A program made the translations under genes and the position numbers. Shown here in pieces: positions 1 to 10,700 of a DNA stretch of 64,000 bases (position 1 is the stretch's first letter; every line of letters begins with the position of its first letter). The stretch is from Ceratodon purpureus (lineage: Eukaryota > Streptophyta > Bryopsida > Pseudoditrichales > Ditrichaceae). Below the pieces are notes generated by a model. It saw only the letters and a list, made by a program, of their open reading frames with translations, was not told the DNA's origin and made no database searches. The stretch is taken from assembly GCA_014871385.1 (NCBI GenBank), contig CM026433.1, positions 9,427,433 through 9,491,432 on the forward strand. The letters run 5' to 3'.

Positions 1-265
1 AAGACACCTTCTACTTCGCGTCGGAGACGACGGCCAATTCCATGGGAATATTTAATCTTCCGTTTCCACCCTCCTCTAGGACAATCAACTGTCAAGGAAT
101 TGACTGTGTTAGTGGCTCCCACTTCATCTTCGTATGGGGACAGGAGGAGTTCGTGGCCCTTGTCTTCCCAGGTGGGTTCGGAACTGCTTCCTTGGTGTCC
201 CAGACCTCCATGTACTGGGACAGTTGTGTCAGTCTGTTTTGGGTTACCGCCTTCCATCACTTCTG
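1..265 (-). CDS. Partial unknown coding region running off the left edge
   Basis: On the minus strand an ATG at 265 opens a frame of 88 codons without a stop that leaves the window at base 1. The product is hydrophilic and mixed-charge, beginning MEGGNPKQTD. It has an acidic stretch (YEDEVGATN) followed by a basic stretch (GGWKRKIKY, GRRLRREV). I recognise no domain. It could be a first exon or an internal exon, because nothing upstream fixes the start. The lack of stops over 265 bases in moderate-GC DNA is suggestive but not proof of coding. Confidence 0.35.
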
Positions 266-793
266 AGTTAAGACCGGCAGCCCCTGAGCACTGTCCTTGT
301 TTCTGATGCGTTCCTATTTCCGAGTCTACACGAAGTCAAGAATGAAACACACGGGTCACATCTCACATCACTTAAAGTGTTTATAACAAGAGGAACATCT
401 AATTTTCTTTTCTGTTCGTTTAGAATCGAAAGCCAACATAGCACCGGGCAATGCCAAAACTGCTGATGGAATATGATGACAGACTCAGAAGTATATATCA
501 TACAATGCTACTTGGAGCCCTTCAGAAACAGGGCCACGGAATTCAACGAATTCGGTAAGTAAATAGACCTTGCTGCGCTATGCAGATCCCCTGTGAGGCA
601 GTGCTTCCGACAGAACCTGCCTTGGAATCCGCATTAGAGATTCCTGCATAGGAAAGATCATCACGATAAATCAATAATGGCCATTACGTGAATTTAACAG
701 ACACTGAATCTCTAATGAAGCAAATGACGTCGCCCTCAGAAAACAACGTTAACTACATGAGCCTCAGACTTGGGGAATTACTAATGATGAAAC
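266..793. other. No recognisable gene
   Basis: No convincing coding frame, splice-bounded exon or repeat was seen. The short frames here have no family resemblance. Confidence 0.4.
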
Positions 794-1516
794 TCATGGA
801 GTGAGTGTTTGTGTTCTACCCTGCCACATTAGACCTCGTTTGTGAAGGGGGCGTCCGATGACTTCTGCGGTGTAATTCTGGAGCAAAGACGAATAGACAC
901 TTTTCCCAGATTCTGCAAGTGCGGACCGCGTTACTGTCGTTGAGTTCAGATCCCAGTCATCCACAGCTCCTTCGTAGTCGAACTTCAATGTCTTAGATTC
1001 TTCGTCGAAGACCCAATACTTGTGGAATTCGTGTCCTGCGCGGCTCTTGAGAGCTCGCGGTACAATTGATGTATCAGACTTCTTCCTCCGGTTGGTCTGT
1101 TTAGTCGCAAACTCCGCCCAGTTAACAGGCAGACCCTTCTTCTCTGCTAGAAGTCCCCGTGCAAATGATAAACCAATGGCCTTGGTCCGACCCATGTCGC
1201 GCTGATGTGTGATAAGAAAAAGATCCTCTATCCGAACCTGCATACGAGGGCTTTCCGAGCTGCCAGGCGAAGCATACCGAAACCCAGACGCGTCTCTGTT
1301 CCATCGGGCAATACAGTCGGCCTCCGAAACCAATGATGTCGGGAGATGTAGCGGGTTCGTGCGTGGGAAGCCAGGTAGAAATCCTACGTCGTTCAGTCCG
1401 TACTCTTGGTGGAACCAAGCGGGAGTCCGAGGCACGGGATGCGCAACTTCCTCACTTTGTGAATGCATCGTGATGGCCGACTTCGTTGCTGGGACCTGCA
1501 TGCGTGACGGTATCAA
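794..1516 (-). CDS. Hypothetical protein, 240 codons
   Basis: A single open frame on the minus strand encodes about 240 residues ending in a TAA-type stop context at 794. The middle is basic and rich in Lys/Arg (TNRRKKSDTS). It is followed by an aromatic and acidic segment (HKYWVFDEESKTLKFDYEG, then VDDWDLNST). There is no signal peptide, membrane segment or familiar motif, and I do not recognise the family. Its length is notable for this neighbourhood, where random frames seldom exceed 120 codons. It lies 730 bases from copy 1 of the 519-bp dispersed repeat. It may be transposon-associated or the last exon of a larger minus-strand gene. The start is arbitrary. Confidence 0.4.
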   Translation of the reverse strand: MIPSRMQVPATKSAITMHSQSEEVAHPVPRTPAWFHQEYGLNDVGFLPGFPRTNPLHLPTSLVSEADCIARWNRDASGFRYASPGSSESPRMQVRIEDLFLITHQRDMGRTKAIGLSFARGLLAEKKGLPVNWAEFATKQTNRRKKSDTSIVPRALKSRAGHEFHKYWVFDEESKTLKFDYEGAVDDWDLNSTTVTRSALAESGKSVYSSLLQNYTAEVIGRPLHKRGLMWQGRTQTLTP

Positions 1517-2245
1517 ACAGCGGTTAGTTATGAGCAGATGCTTTGTATTGCCGAGTGAGAAGAATTCACAGACGCATTAAATTCTGGAAACGTAACAGGG
1601 GATACATATCAGTGACGTTTGTGACCGGCCATTACTCTGTTCAAGCGAGAATCAGCCACGAATCTGAATTGAAAATTTGCAAAAACTTCTTTAAGGAAGG
1701 CAGAAGTCCCTGAATACCACTTGGGGAGTGTCAGAGGCAAGGGAGTCTTTCAAATCCTTGGTTGCATATACGGGCAAGAAGGCGAGTCTGGCAGGGTTGC
1801 AGCGGCGGTGTGAGTCGACTCCTTTCGGGATGATACTTCCGGTCTGCAAGGCCATAATCACATGAGACTGCGATATGGGAAACATAAAACCATATGACCA
1901 TTTACAATGAGAAACCAATTAGTATAAGGAGGATATCGGATCTGCAAATGAGAGATGTAGGTACAATGCACAAACGCAGGTTCTCGTCGAAGATGGAGAT
2001 GATACTTACTCTTACTTGGGATAGCCTTCTTCAAATCCTCGACTGTTGCCTGTGGTAAATTCAATTCATAACAAGGAATTAGAACTGCCCCGCGGGCAAT
2101 CAAAAAGCCCAATTTTCAGAACTCAAGAAATGGAATACTCTTGCTCCCACAACAGCTGAAGTCCATACAGTATTCGTGCAAGATGTTGCAGACGCAGCAA
2201 TAGATCAGGTGGTTTCATAAAAAACGTTTTATTCCCAGAAGCAGA
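1517..2245. other. No recognisable gene
   Basis: Only short frames without family resemblance. I see no terminal repeats or clear splice-bounded exon. Confidence 0.4.
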
Positions 2246-2764
2246 TCAAATACTGGGTACATATTAACCACATACCCAAAGCCACCCTGCTCCAGAAGAA
2301 AAGAAACGCTCACTTCAAAACAACCACAAGTCACACGGCCCAGGAAACTATAAACACAATAAAACGTGCATTGCTACAACCCTGACACTCTGTTCCATAA
2401 ACGCTTCTATCCCTTCTCCCACACCAACGAACACCCATTCCCAATCGCCCAAGCACAGACCCACATATCACCAACAATTGTAGTATACCATCAGAAACTG
2501 AAAACCACCAACCCAAAATTAAAAGAAATATATGCACGCAAGGTACCAAACATGTCTCAGAGTGACAGCGTACACTCCTCTCTCACAACAACGACCATCG
2601 CAAGCTCAGGTAACCAGCTAACGGACCTAGGTTTCGAATACAACTTAACAAGTCTCTGATGCAGACTCTAATAAAAAGTACGGGGGAGCTGCAGACAGAA
2701 GATCGAGGAACTTGATGACAGAATATCGAGGAAATTAAAGACAGGACATCGGTGATACCCTCCT
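2246..2764 (+). repeat. Dispersed repeat, copy 1 (about 519 bp)
   Basis: This block is nearly identical over its whole length to 11518-12036, in the same orientation. Homology starts near ATCAAATACTGG and stops abruptly after GGTGATACCCTCCT, with unrelated flanks on both sides. No terminal inverted repeat or TG...CA long-terminal-repeat ends are visible, so I cannot place it in a transposon class. Both copies keep a 97-codon open frame (2366-2659 here). The end of that frame contains MSQSDSVHSS followed by a good splice donor (AG/GTAACC), so the block might be a mobilised promoter plus first exon. Confidence 0.8.
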
Positions 2765-2871
2765 GGGAGCTACTACAATGAAGACTGATATAGTTTCCTC
2801 GGTACTCAATGATTCCGGAGATTCAATCCGGGAAATGACGATGAAGGCTCAGGAGGAGGAGTTCCACTTAC

Positions 2872-3061
2872 CTCCGCTACCACTGTGAGGAAATTGTGAC
2901 TCGAAAAAGGTGAGGATACCATACGTATACATGCAATGGAGAAGGGGAGAGTGCACTCCAAGTTTTGCTTGAGGCTGATACACAATGACATTGAGGGCTA
3001 ACTCTTTCCTGCGCCCACGACGTGTCACTTCGATTCTCTGCTGCCCTCCCGTCATGTCCAT
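2872..3061 (-). CDS. Possible single exon of an unknown gene
   Basis: A minus-strand frame opens with MDMTGGQQRIEVTRRGRRKE and stays open to a strong splice donor (GGAG/GTAAGTGG) at about 2872. The product is basic at its start and hydrophobic and aromatic at its end. No following exon was found, and repeat copy 1 lies just downstream on that strand. This could be a real first coding exon whose continuation lies beyond the repeat, or chance. I recognise no domain. Confidence 0.25.
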
Positions 3062-3356
3062 TCCGAATGCAAATCACCTAAGGACATTACTTTAATGATG
3101 AGTTTTCCTGCACTGGGGAGACCCTCAACCTGTCAGTGAGGTGAACGAGACATGAGACGTCAACTCCATAGGATTGACATTACCAGTACAACATATGGCT
3201 ATCATGAAAATTGAAGTGTTTTGTAAAATTGATTACTGAAGGGCTGTAATGTCGTTAGTTCTTGGGACGTCCCTGTCTGGAATTCATGCTGACAATGCAT
3301 GTTTATGCAATTGACATCATGTCCCATTCTATATGGAGGAAGAGTATGACGAATGA

Positions 3357-4175
3357 TTACCAAAGTACCCAGGATTCCTGGATTTGAACCGTGGCAACAA
3401 GAATCCTGATTTCAGAAAACAATATCCAAGGGAAAATAAATAAAAACATAATATTGCTGATGGCCCGAGGATCCTCAGGGTGCTCACCGATGATCCGCTC
3501 TCTCTCCCTCGCATCCTCAATCACATGACTCTCTGTCAACTCCACAGCGTACAACTCGCTACTCTTGGTCCTCTTCTTCGATCCGTTCTTGGGAGGCTTC
3601 AAGGTCGCAAGCACCGCTCCGCTGTCGCCCACGTTCAAAGTATACAAGTTTCGCCCATACATGAGCACCACCAGCACACACGAGCCCACCATGACGAGGT
3701 CCGGCCGCTGCTCCATCTCCTACTCCACTTTCTCCAAGAAATCATTCTCAGTTTCGATGAACGCCTGCCGGACCTCTTCCAACACCCCAATTCGAAACTG
3801 CGGGAGATCAACGCCCTCATTGTCGGAAATCTCCTCCATGGCCGTGTCCATGTCGCTGGAATCCGACTCCGCCATGGCATCATCCTCGCCTGAATTCGCA
3901 CTGTCGTCGGCATCCACGAGTGCTTGCCTCTTCTGCGCTTTGCACTCCAACAGACGGAGATTGAGGCCGATGTTCTCGTACAGAGTCCCCGCCAGGAAGT
4001 CGGCCGCGTCGCGGCCGTTGAAGCCGTCGTAGATCCCGAGCTTGCCATTGAAGATGCTGGAATTCGCCAACGTTGCGTTCGCGCCCAACGCAGCGCCCGA
4101 GAGGGAGGAGAAGAAGCTGTTGCGGCGAGTAAGTGGGTTGCTGGGCAAGGTGACGGAGATTGCGTCGTCCACGGA
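3357..4175 (-). pseudogene. POLTERGEIST/PLL-type PP2C phosphatase fragment with amber codon
   Basis: Members of this plant PP2C family are protein serine/threonine phosphatases acting in membrane-linked stem-cell signalling. The frame carries the family hallmark IYDGFNGRDAADFLAGTLYE, an acidic linker, then DFLEKVE, a TAG stop at 3720-3722, EMEQRPDLVMVGSCVL and the motif LYTLNVGDSGAVLA. The reading frame is the same on both sides of the TAG, at a place where relatives have Gln, so the lesion is a single CAG-to-TAG change. The canonical Arg of GDSRAVLA is Gly here. The N-terminal catalytic Asp region and everything after EHPEDPRAISN (the second half of the phosphatase fold) are missing. Upstream, the frame meets a TAA shortly before 4175. 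I call it a truncated pseudogene. It lies just downstream of the ABCG relic on the same strand. Confidence 0.8.
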
Positions 4176-4520
4176 GCTGGTTTAGGAGATGGTGTCGGTG
4201 GGGATGGAGCGCATCCGCTGGATTCCATGGCCGGACTGGCATTGGTAGCGAAAGTGCACGGGAAGTAATCTTACTGGTATACTCAGAGTCTTCACTTGCT
4301 CCTTGTTATGCCTGCCATCAAGGGAAGTGTTGATACTGTTTCATTCATGTGCAGTAAAGTATAACTTCACAAGCGCAACCCCGTGCTAGAATAAGTTGAC
4401 AGTGCAAAAATTACACAAATGACGAAAAAAAGATGTAATTGTTGGAGCATAAAATTGGTCATGTAGTAGATTGGCACGTGTAGCATAATTCGCATGACGT
4501 GAGTCGAATGCAAAAAATAC

Positions 4521-7249
4521 CTGAATAGAGGGGATTTCTGGTAGATTTCTGCAAAATCAATTTTGAGATGTGATTCCACTTCTGCACTAGTCGCTTCCAG
4601 CATCCACGTTGCTGGGTTTGAGCCTTCCTTGCTCTTGGGCACTCCATTAATCGCCTGCATGAAGGCAAGATGGGTTTAAGATATTGTGAATTTATTAATT
4701 CTGCCATAGCCTGTCAGATATTGTCACAATCAATGAAGATATCACTAGGAGTAATCTGTAAGAAGATATCACCAGGAGTAATCCGTAAGTGAGTATGGGT
4801 ATCGATTACAAGGTCAATTAAAATCGCCTTACATCGAAGTACTTGATAAGGGTCTCTGAGTTCCGCCCCAATGATCCTATGTATATCACTTGACCTCCAC
4901 GCTTCATCAGCAACATCTACCACAGAACAAATTAATCCAAAATATATTAAATCGTTTGAAATTCATGTCAGCAAGATGACTTGGAGTTCAATTAAAACTT
5001 TGCCAACTGCAAAGTGTCCAGAATATCCACAATGCCCGTTATGGAAAATAGAGTGGTGTTAAAGTTGTGTAGATTGTCAGCAGTCTTGAGATGCACCCAC
5101 CTCGTCAAAGGATTCAAAGATGTCAATGCTTGGCTGATGAATGGTGCACACAACAGTGCGCCCTGTGTCCGCTGTGTTCCTCACAGCGCGCATCACGATG
5201 GCAGCAGCACGGGCATCTAACCCACTAGTGGGCTCATCCATGAACACAATTGAGGGATTAGCAACAAGTTCCACTGCAATTGTCAGCCTTTTCCTTTGCT
5301 CGGTGGATAGACCCGTCACTCCCGGCAATCCCACCAGGGCATCCTCCAAAGGCTTCAACTCCACCAGTTCCATCACCTCCTCTACAAATTGCTGCAACTC
5401 AAGCCGATCAATCCAAAGCAACATCCATTCAGTATAATAAGTACGGGTATTAATTGTTGATTAATACAGCTCCCCGTATTAACTTAGAGCATACTTCATT
5501 ACACCATTTACACCAGGAACTGATTTTCACAAGTTTATACAGGTGTGTCCAGTGTCACCACAGTCACCACGTTGAGCCTAAGCTTGAGATAACTACGCAG
5601 TTTGGAACTTACCACACGAGTTTTGAGGTCTGTCTCTGGAGGCAACCTGAGCCAAGCTGAAAAGACAAGCGACTCTCGGACCCTCACTTGAGGAGAGTGA
5701 ATGTCATTTTGCTCACAGTATCCACGTACCCGAGCGAAAGTTTCTTGCTTCTTTGGAAAACCGGAGATGCGAATCTCACCCGGTACATATCCACCGGTTT
5801 TCCTTCCTGCGAGCACATCCATGAGGGTCGTCTTCCCGGCAGCACTTACTCCCACCAAAGCCGTCAGCACTCCAGGACGAAATGCGCCCGTCACTCCACA
5901 CAAGAGTTGGAGCCTCTCCTCTGTCACCCCTTGAGCCCTCATTTCCGCTGCCATGTCCACAAAGTACTTACTATCGTTGACAGACATTGCAAGCGGCTTG
6001 AAAGGCAGGATCATTCCTCTTTTATGGCCTATTTTTGATGGAAATTCAATGCCATTGGTCACTCTCAAAACGTGCTCCTGCACATGTTCTTCGTTTCGGG
6101 AGTCACTTCCTGCAATATCATAGAGCGGAACATAATCAGACGAATTTAACTTCGTAGAGTAAATTATCTAATACATTACAATCAATGCAGGCTCTATTGG
6201 TATTTAGAGTATCTGTGTGCGATAACTTACCATAGATATCATGTTGATGGAATCCTTTGACCTTGCACGTAGCTTCTTGTTTTTGTGCCTTGCTGAGACT
6301 AAAATTCCGTCTCCAGTGAGGTTGGCGTTTCTCAGATCAAGAGCTTCTTCTGATATCATTGGTTGTGGCTTTCCCAATGCTATTTGCAACCCACAGGAAG
6401 GTCTTGAGAAAATAGGAATTAGAAAACTAGTTAGATCTGCTTATCTTACCATTCTCTAATAACCATATTGCCTCGTCAGGAACACTTTAAGGATGTGAAC
6501 TATCAACACAATTCTTTTCCAATAAGGTGATATACACAGAGTGATGGTAGCTTGGAGTCTGTTACTTGGTCCATGTCGAAGAGAAAATCTAGTTATTTAC
6601 TTTGGCCAAATGTGAGAATGCTTACGATCAAGATATGTGATAGTGAGCGTATACAAGGCGTTGAAAAGGATCGTGTAAGCAGCCAGCGTTCCGATTCCAA
6701 TCCAATACCAGTAAGCGTCTCGGTGGATTCCGAAGTTATGCATCACTTTGTGCCCAAGTGTCAATGCACTATTTTGTTTGTTCTGTCCAACACAGGAAAC
6801 AAGTGCAAAGAATCAAATTAGACCACTGTGAAATATAATCACATTGTTCTTATAAGCACCAAACACATAAAATCTGTAACAGAACACGATGAAGAGCTAG
6901 AACTTATGACGATAGGAATAATTCAGGAACTCACTGTAGCCCATCGAGGTGCGAGGAAGTCGTTCACAGTGAGGGCACTCTGCGCATAAGCTATGGGTGA
7001 TGACCAATAGCCCCAGATCCACCATGGTTTAATTTTCTCCCTTGGTATGATAAATCCTCCGAGCAAGACAAAGACTACCAATGCGCAGGTTCCCCCTGTG
7101 TTGGCAACGACCATCGTTCGGCATATCCCAGCAATCAACCGGAACAACGCACTTGACATGAGATGCACCAAAGTCAGCAAGAGAAACGAAAGCAATTTTT
7201 TAGGAACCTCCCACATGGGCACACTGAGCAATACTGAACACCGCGGCAA
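4521..7249 (-). pseudogene. PDR-type ABCG transporter relic, truncated at both ends
   Basis: Full-size ABCG (PDR) proteins are plasma-membrane exporters built NBD1-TMD1-NBD2-TMD2. Exons read on the minus strand: 7249-6935 (end of TMD1, ICRTMVVANTGG and KPWWIWGYW), 6782-6626 (GHKVMHNFGIHRDAYWYWIG), about 6400-6230 (linker, GKPQPMISEEALDL), about 6108-5613 and 5391-5101 (NBD2), 4916-4833 ([14 protein letters not shown]) and 4654-4521 (GVPKSKEGSNPATWMLE). NBD2 keeps Walker A as GVSAAGKTT (Ala replaces the usual Gly after Ser), the signature GLSTEQRKR, Walker [13 protein letters not shown] and the H-loop IHQPS. Splice sites are good throughout. NBD1, the start of TMD1 and all of TMD2 are absent. 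A one-base shift in an A-run near 7200 separates RFLK from KLLSFLLL. It is therefore a pseudogene, although the NBD2 exons are remarkably intact. Confidence 0.88.
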
Positions 7250-7731
7250 CTGAAATACAATTATTCCACCCAAGTCAGTCCGTTAATCTGATTAAATGAT
7301 GCAAAATGAGGAGATCTAGACTTCGATGCTCCTGAAAGATTACAAAGCCTTGAGTAATCTATTCCTGCTAATGCATGGGAAGGGACTAAATGTAGGTTGA
7401 GCCCTTTAATCAAATGAATATTGAATGGAAATTTTGATAGTTGTCTTCAACTTGCAACTACGAGATTGCTCGTTGGAGCTACCGTCTGCAGTCAGTGATC
7501 ATCATTATTCTGCGTCACATCAATCACAACATGCCCCTTCACGTTGTGCACACATGCACATGAACATCGTACATTGCCAACTGAACGATAGTGCACTTGA
7601 TAATATAAATTTAGCTGATATGTTCACGATCAACAGCATTTACCAAAAAACAAGAATGTCCAACATTGCCGACTCAATAACACTGCACACTTCGAAATTA
7701 AGGTTTGCTTTGGATTACCATTTAATCGTTG
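7250..7731. other. Gap between ABCG relic and tnp2 gene
   Basis: No gene seen. The 5' truncation point of the ABCG relic and the 3' end of the tnp2 gene both fall next to this gap, so the outer end of the CACTA element may lie here. I could not find a CACTA-type terminus in it. Confidence 0.4.
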
Positions 7732-10700
7732 CTAATGGTCATCTATGACATCCTCAACTTCCGCTGTTAAATCAGCATCCTCCCCCTGCTCAGCATCGCC
7801 TTCGTCCCAGTCAGAATCCATCTCTTCTTCATCGCCGTGTTCGTGTCCGCCTTCGTCGTCAGCCTCTTCATGTGCGAGAACATGAGCTACATCTGCCTCC
7901 AATACAGGGTGTAGTCCTTCGGTTTCCTGTGGATTTCTGTCAGCGGATATGTTCGTCGTGGCGTCAGATCGACCGGGGGCACTTAATGACTCCTCTATAG
8001 ACTCCGCTGTCACGCGCCTGGAGCGAGGCTCTACATCACGGACTATCCTCCAATCTGGATCCAGAGGATCCTGTATGAAGTAGACCTGCCAACAATGCAA
8101 ACATGTTATTCAGGTTATTCAACGTAATATCGGTTTCACAACTGCATCATCACGTTAGCATTCGCATAAGTGCTGGCAGGAGAAGAGAAAAGCAACCGGC
8201 GATGAGAATTTGGAAGACATGCACCTGTTTTGCATGGAGTGGCATGATGTACGGTTCTACTGCGGGATACTGTCGGGCATTGAACTTTACAGACCAGAAA
8301 CCATGGTCATCTACGCGGATGGTTCGATTGCCTCCTACATCGGGCCTAATCCAGGAGCATTCAAGTAAGGTATATTGGAGGTGTCCGTAATCCACTTCAA
8401 GTATATCCTTTAATATTCCAACATACTGCAATGGAGCCTCAACAGGGTGTCTGTCTCGCGTTGAAGACCTACATGTCTGAGTGGCAATGCACGCTACTCC
8501 AGAATCAAAGGAAACATTGCTCCGTCCCTCCTCGTCATCCACACGGAAGTGATATCCATAGGCGTACATTGAAGTGTAACGTTTCACTACTGGGATAGGC
8601 ATCTTGGAGAGCGTGGTGAGAGACAGATTTCTGGGCAGGCCCTGGTCTGCCATCGACTGCACGCGTTCCTCGAGCCAATTAGAGAATCGGCTGAACCGTC
8701 TCCGATGTCTGGTATCTTCCGCATTTCGTAGGTCTAAATACTCACTGCAAAAAAGGATGTACAATTATACCACAATTTCAACTACTCAGGAACGCAGATT
8801 ACAAGCTAGAATCCGACAACGGACGAACTGTGCAGCAAGTACAATGTAATGTACTTGGCTTTATGGATTTCGGGACAGACATCTCAGTTCAGCATGGCCA
8901 TCAGGGCTCGAACATTGTCGACTGCTGCGGATAAATAACACAATGACCTTTCTCAATCGAATATGACATAATGGAACAAGAACAGGATGGAAACATTATG
9001 AGTCCTAATACAGTCAGAGAAGAGGATATTACCGGTATAAGGCCTCCGTGAAAGTTGAATGCCGGATAATGTGCTCATGCACCTCTAACAAATCAGCCGC
9101 ACTCAAACGCACCTCCACTGGCCTCCCCTCGAGAACTTCGCTACAGTCCTTTAAATCTTCGTCCATATCCCAGATTACACGTGCAGGAATTGGAAATGAC
9201 CGAAAATGTTCAGTCACAAATCCCAATGCTTCCTCAATGATATACCCCATTGCAATGGAGCCCTCAGGCCTCGCCTTGTTTCTGACCAATGTTTTAAGAT
9301 GTCCCATGTATCTCTCACCAGAATACATCCACCTTGCATGTACGGGACCGCACCAATACAATTCACGGGGCACATGGTTGACCAAATGTGGCATGCTGTT
9401 CCAAAATGCTGGAGGGAAGTGGAGCTCCATTAGTGACATTGTCTCTGCAACGTATGTTTGCAGCTGTGTCAGCTCGTCCACATTGATGATCTTTGCACAG
9501 AATTGTCGAAAGCAGTGACCCAATCTAATGAGACACACCATTGGACCCTCTGGTAGTAATCCACGTATGGCAGCCGGTAGTATTTCTTGGAGTAGAACGT
9601 GCCAATCATGCGTTTTCAAGAATTGCAGGCATTCCTTCTGTAAGTTCACAAGCTTCTCAAAATTTGCGCAATGTCCTGATGGTGTCTGCACAGAGTGTAT
9701 GGTACGCAGGAACTTCCGTTTTTGTTCCCGCTGAAGTACATAAGGGGCATGTGGTTTTCTGAATGTACCATCAACACCGTCCCTCTGAAGATGAAGATGA
9801 TGCATCACATTTGCTTGTTGCATGTCCTTTCTGACTGCAATTGTATCAGCGTCACCCATCACAAATCCCATCGCTGTGGCAACCACGTTTTTCTCAATAT
9901 GCATAACATCTAGGGTATGCCGCACGGGGAGTTCCTGTAACAAGATCAAAAATTCGTGAGCCAAATATGGAAAGAGTTCACAGGAGTATGCAACGACTAT
10001 GGATGATTCATAATTCTCCATTACTGTTTCCGATGATTGCTTGCTGTACAACATAGAAAAGGTATAAGTACATTGACCTGAATAACCCGTTCCTGTATTG
10101 CAAAGCAGACATTACACATCGTCGGCCAACAGAGGACATTACAAATGAACGGGTTATAAACTTCGTTAGTGACGCAGGCGCCAAAAAAAAAAAACGAGTG
10201 GCCACTTCCCCATTCGGAAAATGAATAAACTATATATTGACGCAGCAATTGTCACGTATACACTCCTCGTAACCACTTCCGTGAAAACATGTCCACAATC
10301 TACCAATGCTCGACCACATCACTCTTACACCTCGATCACATCACTCAAAAGCAACCGTTTCTATTTGTTCACATACACAAGCCCACTTCTAGCTCATGTA
10401 CCACTGTAAAGAATTGCCCTAATTTGAAAATTCAACTTCTTGTCTACAAAGCAAAGTCACTACCATAACTAAAATGTATAATCAGTTATGACTCGCAAGT
10501 GAGGCGTACAATTTTGCAAACTTCACGAGACACCTTGGACCAAGTTTACAAATCGATCAATTCTGACACACGAACAGCTATACTTCCCTCCGCCGTCGCC
10601 AATGTGGGCACCTCAAGCAACTGATCAACCGATACTACATCACTGATGTCAAAAGCATGAATCAAACTGAGCTCTTTACAACTGAAAAAAACAATTAAGT

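Noticed and set aside
3635..4268. Long overlapping frames in other registers over the PP2C relic
   Set aside because: Shadows of the GC-rich PP2C coding sequence.
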